A stretch of 64,000 nt of DNA from Paenibacillus castaneae (GCF_002884445.1 NZ_KZ614144.1:4880094-4944093); one strand, 5' to 3'; positions 35,683 to 44,077 are shown, counted from the stretch's first letter. The notes: a model not told the origin generated them from the sequence alone. A program made the numbers and translations.

Positions 35683-36456
35683 TTATTGGCTTATTTGGCC
35701 GCCATCTACCGTGTAAATGGATTGGGACACGTAAGAGGCGTCGTCGGACAGCAGAAAAAGTGCTACATTGGCTACTTCTTCCGCTTCGCCGTATCTTCCC
35801 AAAGGTACTGCAGCGCCAAATGCTTTTCTTGCTCCTTCGGTATCCTCGGGAACTGTATTTTTTTCAATATTGCGCATCATTTTCGTATTAATTACGCCAG
35901 GAGCCACAGCGTTCACACGAACGCCGAACGGAGCCGCCTCTAATGCAACCACCTTCGTCATTCCGATAACTGCATGTTTCGAGCTGTTATAGCCTACAAA
36001 CCCAGGAGAACCGATTAGCCCTGCCCCCGAGGCTGTATTCACGATACTTCCGAATCCTTGCTTCTTCATGACAGGTACCACATATTTTAGACCTAGAAAT
36101 GCGCCTTTGACATTGACATTAAAAACGAGCTCGAACGTTTCCGTAGGATAATCCTCTACATTTGCGGTCGTACCTTCGACTCCTGCATTGTTGAAGAAAC
36201 CGTCGATTTTGCCGAACTTTTCAACAGTTGCATCGACGTAGGCCTTAACCTCTTCCTCCTTGGCAACATTAGCTTGAAGAGCGACGACACTTGAATCATC
36301 AAGGCCAAGATCAGAAATAACCTGTTGTACTGCGTTCAAGTTCAAATCCACCAAGGTAAGTTTTGCTCCTTGCTCTGCAAGTTTTTTGGCTGTTGCTTTC
36401 CCAATCCCGCCTGCTGCTCCGGTAATAACGATGACTTTGCCTTCAAATTTTCTCAT
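35683..36456 (-). CDS. Short-chain dehydrogenase/reductase (257 aa)
   Basis: A classical SDR: TGAAGGIGKA (Rossmann motif near residue 12), NNAGVEG, catalytic Ser in NTASGAG and YNSSKHA as YxxxK, DGGQ at the C-terminus. Cofactor NAD(H) is suggested by the Asp after the second beta strand (LVDLN). GGGAGG precedes the ATG. It lies 54 bases downstream of a second SDR gene in the same direction; together they look like one operon divergent from a TetR regulator. Substrate unknown. Confidence 0.92.
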   Translation of the reverse strand: MRKFEGKVIVITGAAGGIGKATAKKLAEQGAKLTLVDLNLNAVQQVISDLGLDDSSVVALQANVAKEEEVKAYVDATVEKFGKIDGFFNNAGVEGTTANVEDYPTETFELVFNVNVKGAFLGLKYVVPVMKKQGFGSIVNTASGAGLIGSPGFVGYNSSKHAVIGMTKVVALEAAPFGVRVNAVAPGVINTKMMRNIEKNTVPEDTEGARKAFGAAVPLGRYGEAEEVANVALFLLSDDASYVSQSIYTVDGGQISQ

Positions 36457-36510
36457 GAGTATTCCCTCCCGTGAGTGTAAGTGTATCTTGTCTCGATGCC
36501 ATAGACTTTA

Positions 36511-37248
36511 TTATTGAGCTGTATAGCCGCCATCTACAATCAGACTGTTGCCCGTCATGAAAGAGGAATCATCGCTAGCCAAGAACAGTACCGCTTTTGC
36601 CATTTCTTCCGCTTTGCCGAGGCGCTTCATCGGAGTTAGCGCAGATAAAGCCTGCTTGCTCTCTTCCGGAATAATCGGAGTATCAATGAAACCTGGACAC
36701 AATGCATTAACGCGGATATTGTGTTCTGCATATTCAAGTCCGAGCGAACGCGTTAAGTTTATGACGCCGCCTTTAGCTGCATTGTAGGCTGCTGAACCAG
36801 GTGAACCCACCCATCCGTACATGGATGCTGTATTGACGATCGCGCCTCCGCCGGTTTTCAACATCTCGCGGATCGCTTCTCTTGCTACTAAGAATACGCC
36901 ATCCAAGTCAACGTTTACCGTGTTGCGCCACTCCGAGTATTCCAAATCATGCGAAGGATGAACGCGCCCGATCCCTGCATTGTTGAATACGACGTCAACT
37001 TTGCCGAAAGCTTCTACCGTTTGTTTGAAAATATTCGCTACTTCTTCTTCGCTCGTAATGTTTGCTTTGACGAATAGCGCTTCCGCATTCTGCGCCTTTA
37101 GTTCGCTCTCGAACGCCTTACCTTTTTCTTCATTTAAATCAACAAGAACCACTTTTGCTCCTTCTGAAACAAATAAACGCGCTGTTGCTGCACCGATTCC
37201 CGATGCTCCCCCAGTAATCACGGCTACTTTGTTTTGCAATTTGCCCAT
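36511..37248 (-). CDS. Short-chain dehydrogenase/reductase (245 aa)
   Basis: SDR starting MGKLQNKVAVITGGASGIGAAT. NNAGIG, NTASMYG and YNAAKGG (YxxxK) are present; the C-terminus has the DGGYTAQ ending common in 3-oxoacyl-ACP reductase/glucose dehydrogenase-like SDRs. ATG at 37248 is preferred, with GGAGG upstream; the longer frame to 37287 enters the operator region. First gene of the SDR pair. Confidence 0.92.
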   Translation of the reverse strand: MGKLQNKVAVITGGASGIGAATARLFVSEGAKVVLVDLNEEKGKAFESELKAQNAEALFVKANITSEEEVANIFKQTVEAFGKVDVVFNNAGIGRVHPSHDLEYSEWRNTVNVDLDGVFLVAREAIREMLKTGGGAIVNTASMYGWVGSPGSAAYNAAKGGVINLTRSLGLEYAEHNIRVNALCPGFIDTPIIPEESKQALSALTPMKRLGKAEEMAKAVLFLASDDSSFMTGNSLIVDGGYTAQ

Positions 37249-37287
37249 CGTTGATTCCTCCAGTACAATATTATTAATAGCGCTCAT

Positions 37288-37309
37288 TTATCACGTATCA
37301 CGTGAATAA
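37288..37309. promoter_or_regulatory. Candidate TetR operator between SDR operon and regulator
   Basis: TTATCACGT and ACGTGAATAA form an imperfect inverted repeat (one inserted base), with CACGTG inside. It sits upstream of both divergent genes, a typical TetR operator place. Confidence 0.4.
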
Positions 37310-37438
37310 TTGTGCTATTTTGTTCACAACTTAATTGTACTCTTCTCCTCACAGTTAACCAATCATCAAGATAGACTGAAATGTCGATTTAGTAGACACA
37401 TAGCGTAATAATGTCTTTTTTTGTGAAGGAGACTTTTC

Positions 37439-38041
37439 ATGAATAACGAACAAATGGTGACATCTCAGCGTCGAAGCAGAACCCAAGAACATTTGAAAAC
37501 TGCCCTTATCAATCTCATTAAAGAAAAGGGTTATCATTCCATTTCTGTAAAAGACATTGTAGATGATGCAGCTTATAATCGCAGCACCTTTTATGTCCAT
37601 TACCAAGATAAATTTGAACTGGCTGAACAACTACTCACTTCAATGCTTCAGGGATTGGAGGATGCCGTAGGCAAACCCTACGTTCCCGGACAAAAAGTAT
37701 ATACGTCAAAACTAAACGTCCTGTCCTTCAATATCGTTACCTACATTTATGAACACCATGATTTTTTCGAGCTTATCCAATACGATGATACTTTACCAAG
37801 GCTGCATACGGCTTTCCCGCAAACCATTCTAAAGATCTACATGGAGCAATTTGTTTTCGAAACGATCAATAACATCCCCGTAAATATGGATTACTTTAAG
37901 CTTTATACCGCCTATGGCTTCTACGGGCTTATTCTGAATTGGATCAAAATCGATTTCAGGGAACCTAAAGAAGAGTTTATCCAAGAGGTAATTGATTTAA
38001 CCAAAACACATATGTACTCGGTAAAGTATGTAGGAAATTAA
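37439..38041 (+). CDS. TetR/AcrR-family regulator
   Basis: A 200-residue repressor. The N-terminal helix-turn-helix is clear: RRSRTQEHLKTALINLIKEK, ISVKDIVDDAAYNRSTFYVHY. The C-terminal ligand domain is of the TetR_C type common in Firmicutes (FFELIQYDDTLP). AAGGAG lies 8 bases before the ATG. Divergent from the SDR pair, which it likely represses. Confidence 0.92.
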   Translation: MNNEQMVTSQRRSRTQEHLKTALINLIKEKGYHSISVKDIVDDAAYNRSTFYVHYQDKFELAEQLLTSMLQGLEDAVGKPYVPGQKVYTSKLNVLSFNIVTYIYEHHDFFELIQYDDTLPRLHTAFPQTILKIYMEQFVFETINNIPVNMDYFKLYTAYGFYGLILNWIKIDFREPKEEFIQEVIDLTKTHMYSVKYVGN

Positions 38042-38183
38042 CGAGGCGAGGTTTCGAGAGATTATAAAAAGACAAGTCAGCCGGAACCAGGGATGCAGAT
38101 GAAAAGCGATAAATAGCTAAGCAATTACCTTCATTACCCTGATGGGGTTCATCGTGCAATCTCCTAAGCGACTCCACTTAGAA

Positions 38184-38237
38184 TTTCGCCCTACTTATGG
38201 TAAGGTTCACCGTAACAATTATAGAGAGAAAGCGAAA
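38184..38237. repeat. GGTTCACC palindromic element, copy B
   Basis: TTTCGC (38184-38189) and GCGAAA (38232-38237) close a 54-base element with core GGTAAGGTTCACCGTAAC. It aligns with copy C over nearly its full length. A hairpin AAGGGTACC/GGTACCCTT (38236-38259) adjoins it. Confidence 0.65.
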
Positions 38238-38259
38238 GGGTACCCGATCAGGTACCCTT
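38236..38259. terminator. Terminator-like hairpin between convergent genes
   Basis: AAGGGTACC/GGTACCCTT, perfect 9-base arms with a 6-base loop, between the TetR gene and the ECF41 sigma gene. No good T-run, so efficiency is uncertain. Confidence 0.5.
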
Positions 38260-38286
38260 CTCATTGATCCGTTTAACCGTATCGTT

Positions 38287-39150
38287 CTATAGATGTCTGA
38301 GTTTCTCAGGATTTGCTACGGAATAAATGGTTTTGATTTGATTATTATTAAAAGCAAACGAATAGATATATTGAAGATCTTCGCTTATAATAATTCGAAT
38401 CCCCGGCAGTCCATTCACGGTAAGGTAAACGTAACTATATTTTCCTTCGTACATTTTCAGTAGGTTCTGAAGCAGCTTGATGACTTGATCTATGCCGGCA
38501 ACCGGAAGCCGTGCCGCCCTGACTTTGCCTCCGCCATCAGAATAAAACACGACGTTTTCGCTTACTAATTCAAGAAGCCTCGTTGTATTCCCTTGCATGA
38601 GAGAGTTGACGAAATCTTTGACTTTCTCTTCGGCCACCGAAATAGAAGGGGTTGGATCCAGATCGAAATGGATGCTCTTTTGGACGCGATGGAAGATTTG
38701 ACGGCAATTCACGCTGCTTTTTCCTATCATTTCGGCGATTTCGTCATAAGAATAGTGAAAAATCTCCCGGAGAAGAAATACGGCTCTCTCCACGGCGTTC
38801 AGTTGTTGCAGAAGCAACAGATAAGCCGTTGAGATTGATTCGCGTTGCAAGTAAGCTTGGGAAGGATCTGTGTCCAGTGTCCCATGACCAATCAAAGGCT
38901 CCGGAAGCCAAGGTCCAATGTATAGTTCCCGTTTATGTGCGGATGAGCGTAAAAGGTCCAAACAACGATTCGTCACGATCTTATATAAAAAGGCCCTTTT
39001 ATTTTGAATTGCTGCCGTGTCCGGCAGTTGATCATAAGCAAGGAACGCTTCCTGTACGATGTCTTCCGCATCCATGACACTCCCCAGCATTCGATAAGCT
39101 AACGAAAAAAGCGGAGTTCGATACGTTTTATACAATATTTCGATTTGCAT
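38287..39150 (-). CDS. ECF41-group sigma factor with SnoaL-like C-terminal domain
   Basis: A 287-residue alternative sigma factor. Sigma-2 (LFSLAYRMLGSVMDAEDIVQEAFLAY) and sigma-4 (FLLREIFHYSYDEIAEMIG) regions are followed by an approx. 95-residue SnoaL-like domain with the ECF41 hallmarks DGGGKV (about residue 205) and NPEKL near the C-terminus. In ECF41 proteins this extension replaces a separate anti-sigma factor. ATG at 39150 with GGAGAGG is the start, overlapping the upstream oxidoreductase gene by 23 bases. An ECF41-type promoter precedes that gene, so the operon is likely autoregulated. Confidence 0.93.
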   Translation of the reverse strand: MQIEILYKTYRTPLFSLAYRMLGSVMDAEDIVQEAFLAYDQLPDTAAIQNKRAFLYKIVTNRCLDLLRSSAHKRELYIGPWLPEPLIGHGTLDTDPSQAYLQRESISTAYLLLLQQLNAVERAVFLLREIFHYSYDEIAEMIGKSSVNCRQIFHRVQKSIHFDLDPTPSISVAEEKVKDFVNSLMQGNTTRLLELVSENVVFYSDGGGKVRAARLPVAGIDQVIKLLQNLLKMYEGKYSYVYLTVNGLPGIRIIISEDLQYIYSFAFNNNQIKTIYSVANPEKLRHL

Positions 39151-40429
39151 TTTCGGGCTTCCTCTCCGTATACTCGCGAGCGAGTATGCACTGTATCGCT
39201 CTTTTGGCGCTAGCCGTCGCAGCATCGACCAGAAGTTCGCCGTGCGATGCCCATTCTCCTGCCACATATAATCCGGATATCTCCGGAACAGCGGGCCCCG
39301 GCTGATGCTGACGTCTCATATGCAAGAAATCATGGCAAACCGTAATATGAGGTAGATATTGCTTCGCAACCAATTCGTCCCGCCAACCCGGCTGTACTAA
39401 ATCTAGGGTTTGTTCTAAATCATGTAAATCCTTATCTGGATTTTTCTCCTCTCCTTGATACTTGATCACGGATATGACTTGAGCGCCATCATCACTCAGG
39501 TAGGCCGCGCGGGATTGATTGCTGAGAAAGATCGTTTGATCGATCCCGTAAACGAATTGCTGTTTCGGTTTCGAAAGACGTCGCAAAGCAACATCCAAAC
39601 AAGCGGCAGTGATCTCGATGGCCTGTTCTCTCCAAGCATGAAGCGCGGTTGCTTCCGCGTTCAGCACCAATTGATGGGCGACGGCAGGAGGAGCGGTGAG
39701 GATGATATGTTTCGCCTCGACTAGCGTACCATCTTCGCATCTAACATGCTGTACGGCTCCATCTCGGTGCTCGATTGCAACGACTTTGCTGCTCGTCAAC
39801 ATCCTTACCCCATGTTTAGCTGCAATTTCTCTGAGTTCATCGATTATGGCCCCCCACCCTCGATCCAGGTACAACACGCCTTGAAGCGAATGTTGGAGTT
39901 GCTGCAACACCGGTCCCGCAGCCTGCATGTCTGGAGCTGCCACATAGCTTGCCGTTCGCAGCAACGCGTAGAATAAATTCCGTACCATGGGATCATGCAA
40001 ATTGCCTTCAATCCAATCACGAAGACTGATTTGATCATAGCGATGGGTATCCAATTTTCCGAATTTCGCGAGCCAAGAAGCCAGCTCAACCTTTCCTTTC
40101 CATGATAAGAGAGAGGTGGTGAGCAGAGATTTAAAGCCCATCGGCATCGTAAGCAATTTCCCCTTCCATATCCCATACCCATCGATCGAAGGTTGATTAC
40201 CTTGGAGGCGCAGACCTAATTCACGGAACGTTGCAAGCGCATCTCCATGATACAAGGCATGACCGCCTAAGTTGAAGTAAGCCCCTTTTATCTTATTGGA
40301 AACGGCCCGACCTCCCAAGCGATCCTGTTTTTCAATCACAATCGTTTGTTTTCCCGCTTTTGCTGCATAGATTGCTGCTGTTAACCCCGCTACTCCTCCA
40401 CCCACAACTGCTACTTCATATTTCAACAT
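39128..40429 (-). CDS. FAD-dependent amine-oxidase/phytoene-desaturase-like oxidoreductase
   Basis: A 433-residue flavoprotein. The N-terminal dinucleotide motif VVGGGVAGLTAAIYAAKAGK and VIEKQDRLGGRA fit the protoporphyrinogen oxidase / phytoene dehydrogenase superfamily, and LYVAGEWASHGELLVDAATASAKRA is the matching C-terminal FAD segment. ATG at 40429 with AAAGGA upstream is the start, since the promoter at 40462-40488 lies inside the longer frame to 40591. ECF41 sigma factors characteristically neighbour an oxidoreductase, carboxymuconolactone decarboxylase or epimerase that they control, which fits. Confidence 0.9.
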   Translation of the reverse strand: MLKYEVAVVGGGVAGLTAAIYAAKAGKQTIVIEKQDRLGGRAVSNKIKGAYFNLGGHALYHGDALATFRELGLRLQGNQPSIDGYGIWKGKLLTMPMGFKSLLTTSLLSWKGKVELASWLAKFGKLDTHRYDQISLRDWIEGNLHDPMVRNLFYALLRTASYVAAPDMQAAGPVLQQLQHSLQGVLYLDRGWGAIIDELREIAAKHGVRMLTSSKVVAIEHRDGAVQHVRCEDGTLVEAKHIILTAPPAVAHQLVLNAEATALHAWREQAIEITAACLDVALRRLSKPKQQFVYGIDQTIFLSNQSRAAYLSDDGAQVISVIKYQGEEKNPDKDLHDLEQTLDLVQPGWRDELVAKQYLPHITVCHDFLHMRRQHQPGPAVPEISGLYVAGEWASHGELLVDAATASAKRAIQCILAREYTERKPENANRNIV

Positions 40430-40461
40430 CGGAATCATTCCTTTCAATTTTGTACCAGTAT

Positions 40462-40488
40462 GACGGGAAAGGGATGCATAATGTGACA
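40462..40488 (-). promoter_or_regulatory. ECF41-type promoter
   Basis: On the - strand TGTCACA (40488-40482), exactly 16 bases, CGTC (40465-40462). This equals the published ECF41 consensus as I recall it. The start site falls about 25 bases before the oxidoreductase ATG. Confidence 0.85.
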
Positions 40489-40564
40489 CTAATAAAGAAA
40501 CTGTGAAAATTAAATAACAGCGGAGAAGTGAATAACAAAAAAACATCAGGAGACCCGATGTTTT

Positions 40565-40882
40565 AGTAATTAGCAGGGGCGCTAGCATCAAGTAACTCTC
40601 TGGTAACCCAACGGCTGTCCGACGAAGCTAGAAAGGCGGCAAATCCGCTACATCCTCGGGTTCTCTCATCTGTTGAAGGTTGAAAGACCGGCTGGCCGGA
40701 TGAGTACGAACCCATCCTGCAATTCGCTCACGATCATAGAATTCAACCTTCATCTGAGAATTCGCCTCACTTATGATACGGTTCACCGTAACATCTAAAG
40801 AGCGAAATTTGGGTATACCCCCTAGCAATATTTCTCCCAACTTGTGATATGTTTGTCTGTACCATCTGTAGGGCGACATCAA
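40565..40882 (-). pseudogene. Composite gene relic (NTPase-like fragment plus SDR C-terminus)
   Basis: A frame from 40882 to 40628 reads ...VEFYDRERIAGWVRTHPASR then QQMREPEDVADLPPF and stops. The last part is an SDR C-terminus: shifting one base at about 40640 continues FLASSDSRWVTRELL to a stop near 40567. The first part recalls the 'FYDRxRIAxWVRxHP' segment of large NTPase proteins. Palindromic element C lies inside. It cannot encode a functional protein as it stands. Confidence 0.6.
40759..40809. repeat. GGTTCACC palindromic element, copy C
   Basis: AATTCGC (40759-40765) and GCGAAATT (40802-40809) enclose GATACGGTTCACCGTAAC, where TACGGT-TC-ACCGTA is a perfect inner palindrome. A strong hairpin at 40882-40907 follows at a distance. 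Confidence 0.65.
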
Positions 40883-40907
40883 AAGGCACCCGAAATCGGG
40901 TGCCTTT
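40882..40907. terminator. Bidirectional terminator
   Basis: AAAGGCACCCGA/TCGGGTGCCTTT, perfect 12-base arms with a 2-base centre. Probably ends the ABC operon transcript. 40908-41082 holds nothing else recognised. Confidence 0.75.
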
Positions 40908-41082
40908 AATCTAGTCTGACTGAATGTTATTGTTTGGGGCTCTATGGGTCATTGCCCTTTCCCCTAACTTGCCATCCACCGTCCGGATGAGGAGTATTAA
41001 ATCTGTTTTCTCATTAGCAGCAATCGGTAACACTTAACCAATCCAGAAGGAAAGTGCTGTAAGATGAAGGAAAAGAAAGAAC

Positions 41083-41790
41083 TCAAACATGGGCTACCCC
41101 TGATCTTGACGATTCAGCCAACGACAATTTCCCATCTTCCATCCGGTATACCTTGTCGCAATATTCAAGCATACGCTCATCATGGGTAACCATAATCGCC
41201 GCTTTCTGGCGTGACTTCACCTCATGCGCAATTAAACTGACCACTTCATGGGCGCGCTTGGTATCCAAACTTGCTGTCGGCTCATCCGCCAAGATGATGT
41301 TGGGATTATTAATTAAAGCACGAGCAATCGCTGTCCGTTGCTTCTCACCACCTGATAGCTCTTCCGGAAGGCTTTTTAACTTCGAGCCCAGACCCAGCTC
41401 TTCCAGCAACTTAATAGCGAATTCCTTATCCTCCCTTTTAGCCTTTCCCGACATCCTTTTGACTATTAGCAATTGATCAATAACATTTAAATAGGGAACC
41501 AAATTCGATGATTGCATAATAAATCCGATTTCTCGTAACCTTATATTAGATAGTTCCTTCGCAGTAAGCGTAGAGATATTATACCCATTCAGCTTAACAT
41601 CTCCTTCGGAGGCCTTAAGCAGCGCTCCAGCAATGGATAAGAACGTACTTTTACCAGACCCGGACGGTCCAACTACAGCAACAAACTCACCCGGCTCCAC
41701 TGATATTGACACATGATCGAGTGCCGCAATCCGATTGCTTCCTTCGGCATAATACTTTGTGACTTCACTCATTTGCAATCCCTTAGTCAT
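41083..41790 (-). CDS. ABC transporter ATP-binding protein (MacB/LolD type)
   Basis: A 235-residue ATPase: Walker A GPSGSGKS (about 40-47), Q-loop MQSS, signature LSGGEKQR, Walker B IILADEPTASLD, H-loop VTHD. The start ATG shares one base with the stop of the FtsX-type permease gene (TAATG), so translation is coupled. With that permease it forms a MacB-like exporter or mechanotransmission unit, controlled by the TetR protein encoded just upstream. Confidence 0.95.
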   Translation of the reverse strand: MTKGLQMSEVTKYYAEGSNRIAALDHVSISVEPGEFVAVVGPSGSGKSTFLSIAGALLKASEGDVKLNGYNISTLTAKELSNIRLREIGFIMQSSNLVPYLNVIDQLLIVKRMSGKAKREDKEFAIKLLEELGLGSKLKSLPEELSGGEKQRTAIARALINNPNIILADEPTASLDTKRAHEVVSLIAHEVKSRQKAAIMVTHDERMLEYCDKVYRMEDGKLSLAESSRSGVAHV

Positions 41791-42911
41791 TATTCAACCC
41801 TCCCGAGCGCTTTGAGCGGATCAATCTTTGTAATCTTGCGAACAGATACGATCGAACTTAACATAGCGATAATTAGCAAGATAACAGAATACGTGACGAC
41901 AAGACTAGTTTCCAGCTTGAATGGCATACCCTTCGGCATAATGGCAGCTGTTCCATAAGTCAGTAAGATTCCAACTACAATACTAGTCAGCGAAAGCACA
42001 AACACTTGTGATACAATAGCTTTGCCCAAAAATCTGTTACTAGCACCAATAGCTTTCATAATGCCGAACTGGTTGGTCTTCTGCATCGTAATTACATAAA
42101 AGAAAACCCCAAGCACGAATGCGGAAATAGCGAGCAGAAATGCAAGCATCATTAAAATAGTACCGTTCTCTTCTTTGTACCCTGGCATTCCTTGAACGGC
42201 TGCCGCTCGGGTAACCGTATCCGTATTTGATAGCTTACTATTAATTAAATCTGGATCGATATCCTTGCCTTGTAACATAATCGCATTAACAGGCCCTGCA
42301 ACTCCTTTATCCGAACCCGGAGCCGCGAAGGTAATCTTCCGCCATTCAGCCATTGGAGTAAATACTGATGCAACGTGGTTATAGGTCTGATTCTCGACAT
42401 ATCCGATAATCGTCAATGATTCCGTCGTTCCATCTAACTGAAAAGTGTCACCAATGTTATAGCCCTCATCCTTCATGGTTGAATTCACCACGACACCTGT
42501 AGGGTTCCCGGAAGATAGGCTTTCCCCTTCTACGATAGCCGGTTCCAAGAAGCTTCCTGGGTTAATTCCTATAATCGCTATGTCCACCTTATCTTCATTC
42601 TTGGTGCTTTGCTCCTTCAGCGCCGTTGCCATCGTTGTTCCCATGGGTGCGGCAGCACTCACATTTGGTAGCAGCTCCACTTCCGTCATCAATTGATCAG
42701 ACAGTAACGACTTGCTCATTGATGACTGTGACCCTTCTTCAAAGACGACATAATCAGCCTTCATTGTCTTGAATGTTGACGCAGCTAGCGTAGATAATCC
42801 ATTCCCCAAACCTGATAAGATGAATACCAACCAAGCTATTAGTACAAAAATAATGACGATCATTAAAAATCTCATTTTACTATGCAACAATTCCTTCATA
42901 GCTAAAAACAT
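41790..42911 (-). CDS. ABC transporter permease, FtsX/MacB type
   Basis: A 373-residue membrane protein with one N-terminal helix (about 13-35), an extracellular region of about 200 residues and three C-terminal helices (about 245-365), the FtsX/MacB topology. AAGGAG precedes the ATG. The two TetR operators lie directly upstream. The exported substrate is unknown; peptides, lipids or antimicrobials are typical. Confidence 0.92.
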   Translation of the reverse strand: MFLAMKELLHSKMRFLMIVIIFVLIAWLVFILSGLGNGLSTLAASTFKTMKADYVVFEEGSQSSMSKSLLSDQLMTEVELLPNVSAAAPMGTTMATALKEQSTKNEDKVDIAIIGINPGSFLEPAIVEGESLSSGNPTGVVVNSTMKDEGYNIGDTFQLDGTTESLTIIGYVENQTYNHVASVFTPMAEWRKITFAAPGSDKGVAGPVNAIMLQGKDIDPDLINSKLSNTDTVTRAAAVQGMPGYKEENGTILMMLAFLLAISAFVLGVFFYVITMQKTNQFGIMKAIGASNRFLGKAIVSQVFVLSLTSIVVGILLTYGTAAIMPKGMPFKLETSLVVTYSVILLIIAMLSSIVSVRKITKIDPLKALGRVE

Positions 42912-42934
42912 TTTCTTTTCAACTCCTTATTTTA

Positions 42935-43009
42935 TTGACACTAGTGTCAATTTCATAACACTTTCACACTTGTCTCATTAATTAAATAACATAAATGACA
43001 CTTGTGTCA
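42935..43009. promoter_or_regulatory. Tandem TetR operators and promoter of ABC operon
   Basis: TTGACACTAGTGTCAA (42935-42950) is a perfect 16-base palindrome. TGACACTTGTGTCA (42996-43009) is a second site with the same TGACAC/GTGTCA arms, and a degenerate third copy lies at 42964-42977. On the - strand TTGACA (43010-43005) and TTTAAT (42986-42981), 18 bases apart, form a promoter whose -35 box is inside the second operator. Confidence 0.75.
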
Positions 43010-43029
43010 AATTAATTCCAAGACTGAGG

Positions 43030-43596
43030 CTATCTCCTAGCTCCCCCGATCCACATTTGAAACAACAGCTTTCCCCAATCAGGCGTAGGGATATTCAGCA
43101 TATTAGGCGTATTAATTAAGTTAAAAAAAACACCAATAAGTACAGGCAATGGGATATCTTGCCGCAGGTCTTTATCCTGTTGTGCGCGTTCAAACAAGCG
43201 TGATAATTGAATTTTAAGGGTCATATGTGCTTCCTCAATAAATTCAAGATCTCTCGCTGCTGCAGAAGAATTAGTAGTATTAATTTTACTTGCATCTCCT
43301 AGAAGTTGATGGAGCGTAGATTCTTCTACGTAAATGAGAAGTAACTGCTCGAGAGCATCCATAGGATCAGTCTCATCAATTGCTGATGAATTTTCTAATA
43401 CCGTTGCTATTACGCGCTTCATACAAGCAGCAACTATCTCTTCTTTATTAGAGTAATATTGATAAATAGTGCTCCGGGCTCCGGATAGATGCTGTGAGAG
43501 CAGCTTGAGATGAAAACCGTCGTAGCCATGCTCAAGCACTAATTTTTTTGTCGTATCCAGCAGCTCTGTCTCAGTAAAAGATTGTTTTCTTCCCAC
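43030..43596 (-). CDS. TetR/AcrR-family regulator of ABC operon
   Basis: A 188-residue repressor with N-terminal helix-turn-helix (FTETELLDTTKKLVLEHGYD, LKLLSQHLSGARSTIYQYYSNKEEI) and a variable ligand domain. GTG start with AAGGAAGAG upstream. Lies upstream of and parallel to the exporter operon, with its likely operators in the gap. It should be released by the exporter's substrate. Confidence 0.92.
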   Translation of the reverse strand: MGRKQSFTETELLDTTKKLVLEHGYDGFHLKLLSQHLSGARSTIYQYYSNKEEIVAACMKRVIATVLENSSAIDETDPMDALEQLLLIYVEESTLHQLLGDASKINTTNSSAAARDLEFIEEAHMTLKIQLSRLFERAQQDKDLRQDIPLPVLIGVFFNLINTPNMLNIPTPDWGKLLFQMWIGGARR

Positions 43597-43640
43597 TGAA
43601 TCTCTTCCTTTTCATCATATAATATCTGTGTTAGAAGTGA

Positions 43641-43840
43641 GAGCATGAAATATTTTGTGTAAATAGATAAAGGAAGACCCTTTCTTGTAGAATTGAGTTA
43701 CCACACAACTTCGCTACACGCTGTCATATTGGCTTTGATCAAGCACTTGCTGAACTCCAAGCCATGTTCACCACCATGGACTAACGCAGTCTTCTACAAG
43801 AGAAGTTTTTTTCATTTACACAAAATTGTTGACGCTACCT
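43641..43840. mobile_element. Short IS256-like remnant or MITE
   Basis: ATTTTGTGTAAAT (43652-43664) is mirrored exactly by ATTTACACAAAAT (43814-43826), and the similarity extends weakly outward on both sides, as in IS256-family ends. A second inner pair, TCTTGTAGAA (43683-43692) and TTCTACAAGA (43792-43801), makes a nested palindrome. About 75 bases in the middle read GFDQALAELQAMFTTMD then stop, resembling an IS256 transposase C-terminus. No transposase remains, so it is non-autonomous. Confidence 0.65.
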
Positions 43841-43903
43841 TAAAAGTTATCATCACGTAATAGATTAATATCGTAAATTCAAAAGAATTCCTACCTCTGA
43901 TTT

Positions 43904-44077
43904 TTATTTATTATCAGTATAGCATATGTTTATTGGCATTGCCGAAACAAGACCACCGATCTCAATAAATGGAGGTGATTCGATCAAAAAACGAACCTGA
44001 GCGTGAATCCAACCAATCAGTTCAGTATCCAATTCTGCTACGTAAATAACATGATTGGTAGGATCCGTTATATCCTA
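43904..44077 (-). pseudogene. GNAT acetyltransferase relic
   Basis: A - strand frame of about 57 codons reads HVIYVAELDTELIGWIHAQ and FLIESPPFIEIGGLVS, the middle of a GNAT N-acetyltransferase. It has no start, a stop just upstream, and it lacks the acetyl-CoA-binding RGxGxG segment after IGGLV. With the IS256 remnant it fills the 43597-44197 gap. Confidence 0.65.

Noticed and set aside
40430-40591. N-terminal extension of the FAD oxidoreductase to 40591
   Set aside because: It would cover the ECF41 promoter at 40462-40488, and the ATG at 40429 has its own ribosome site directly before the Rossmann motif.
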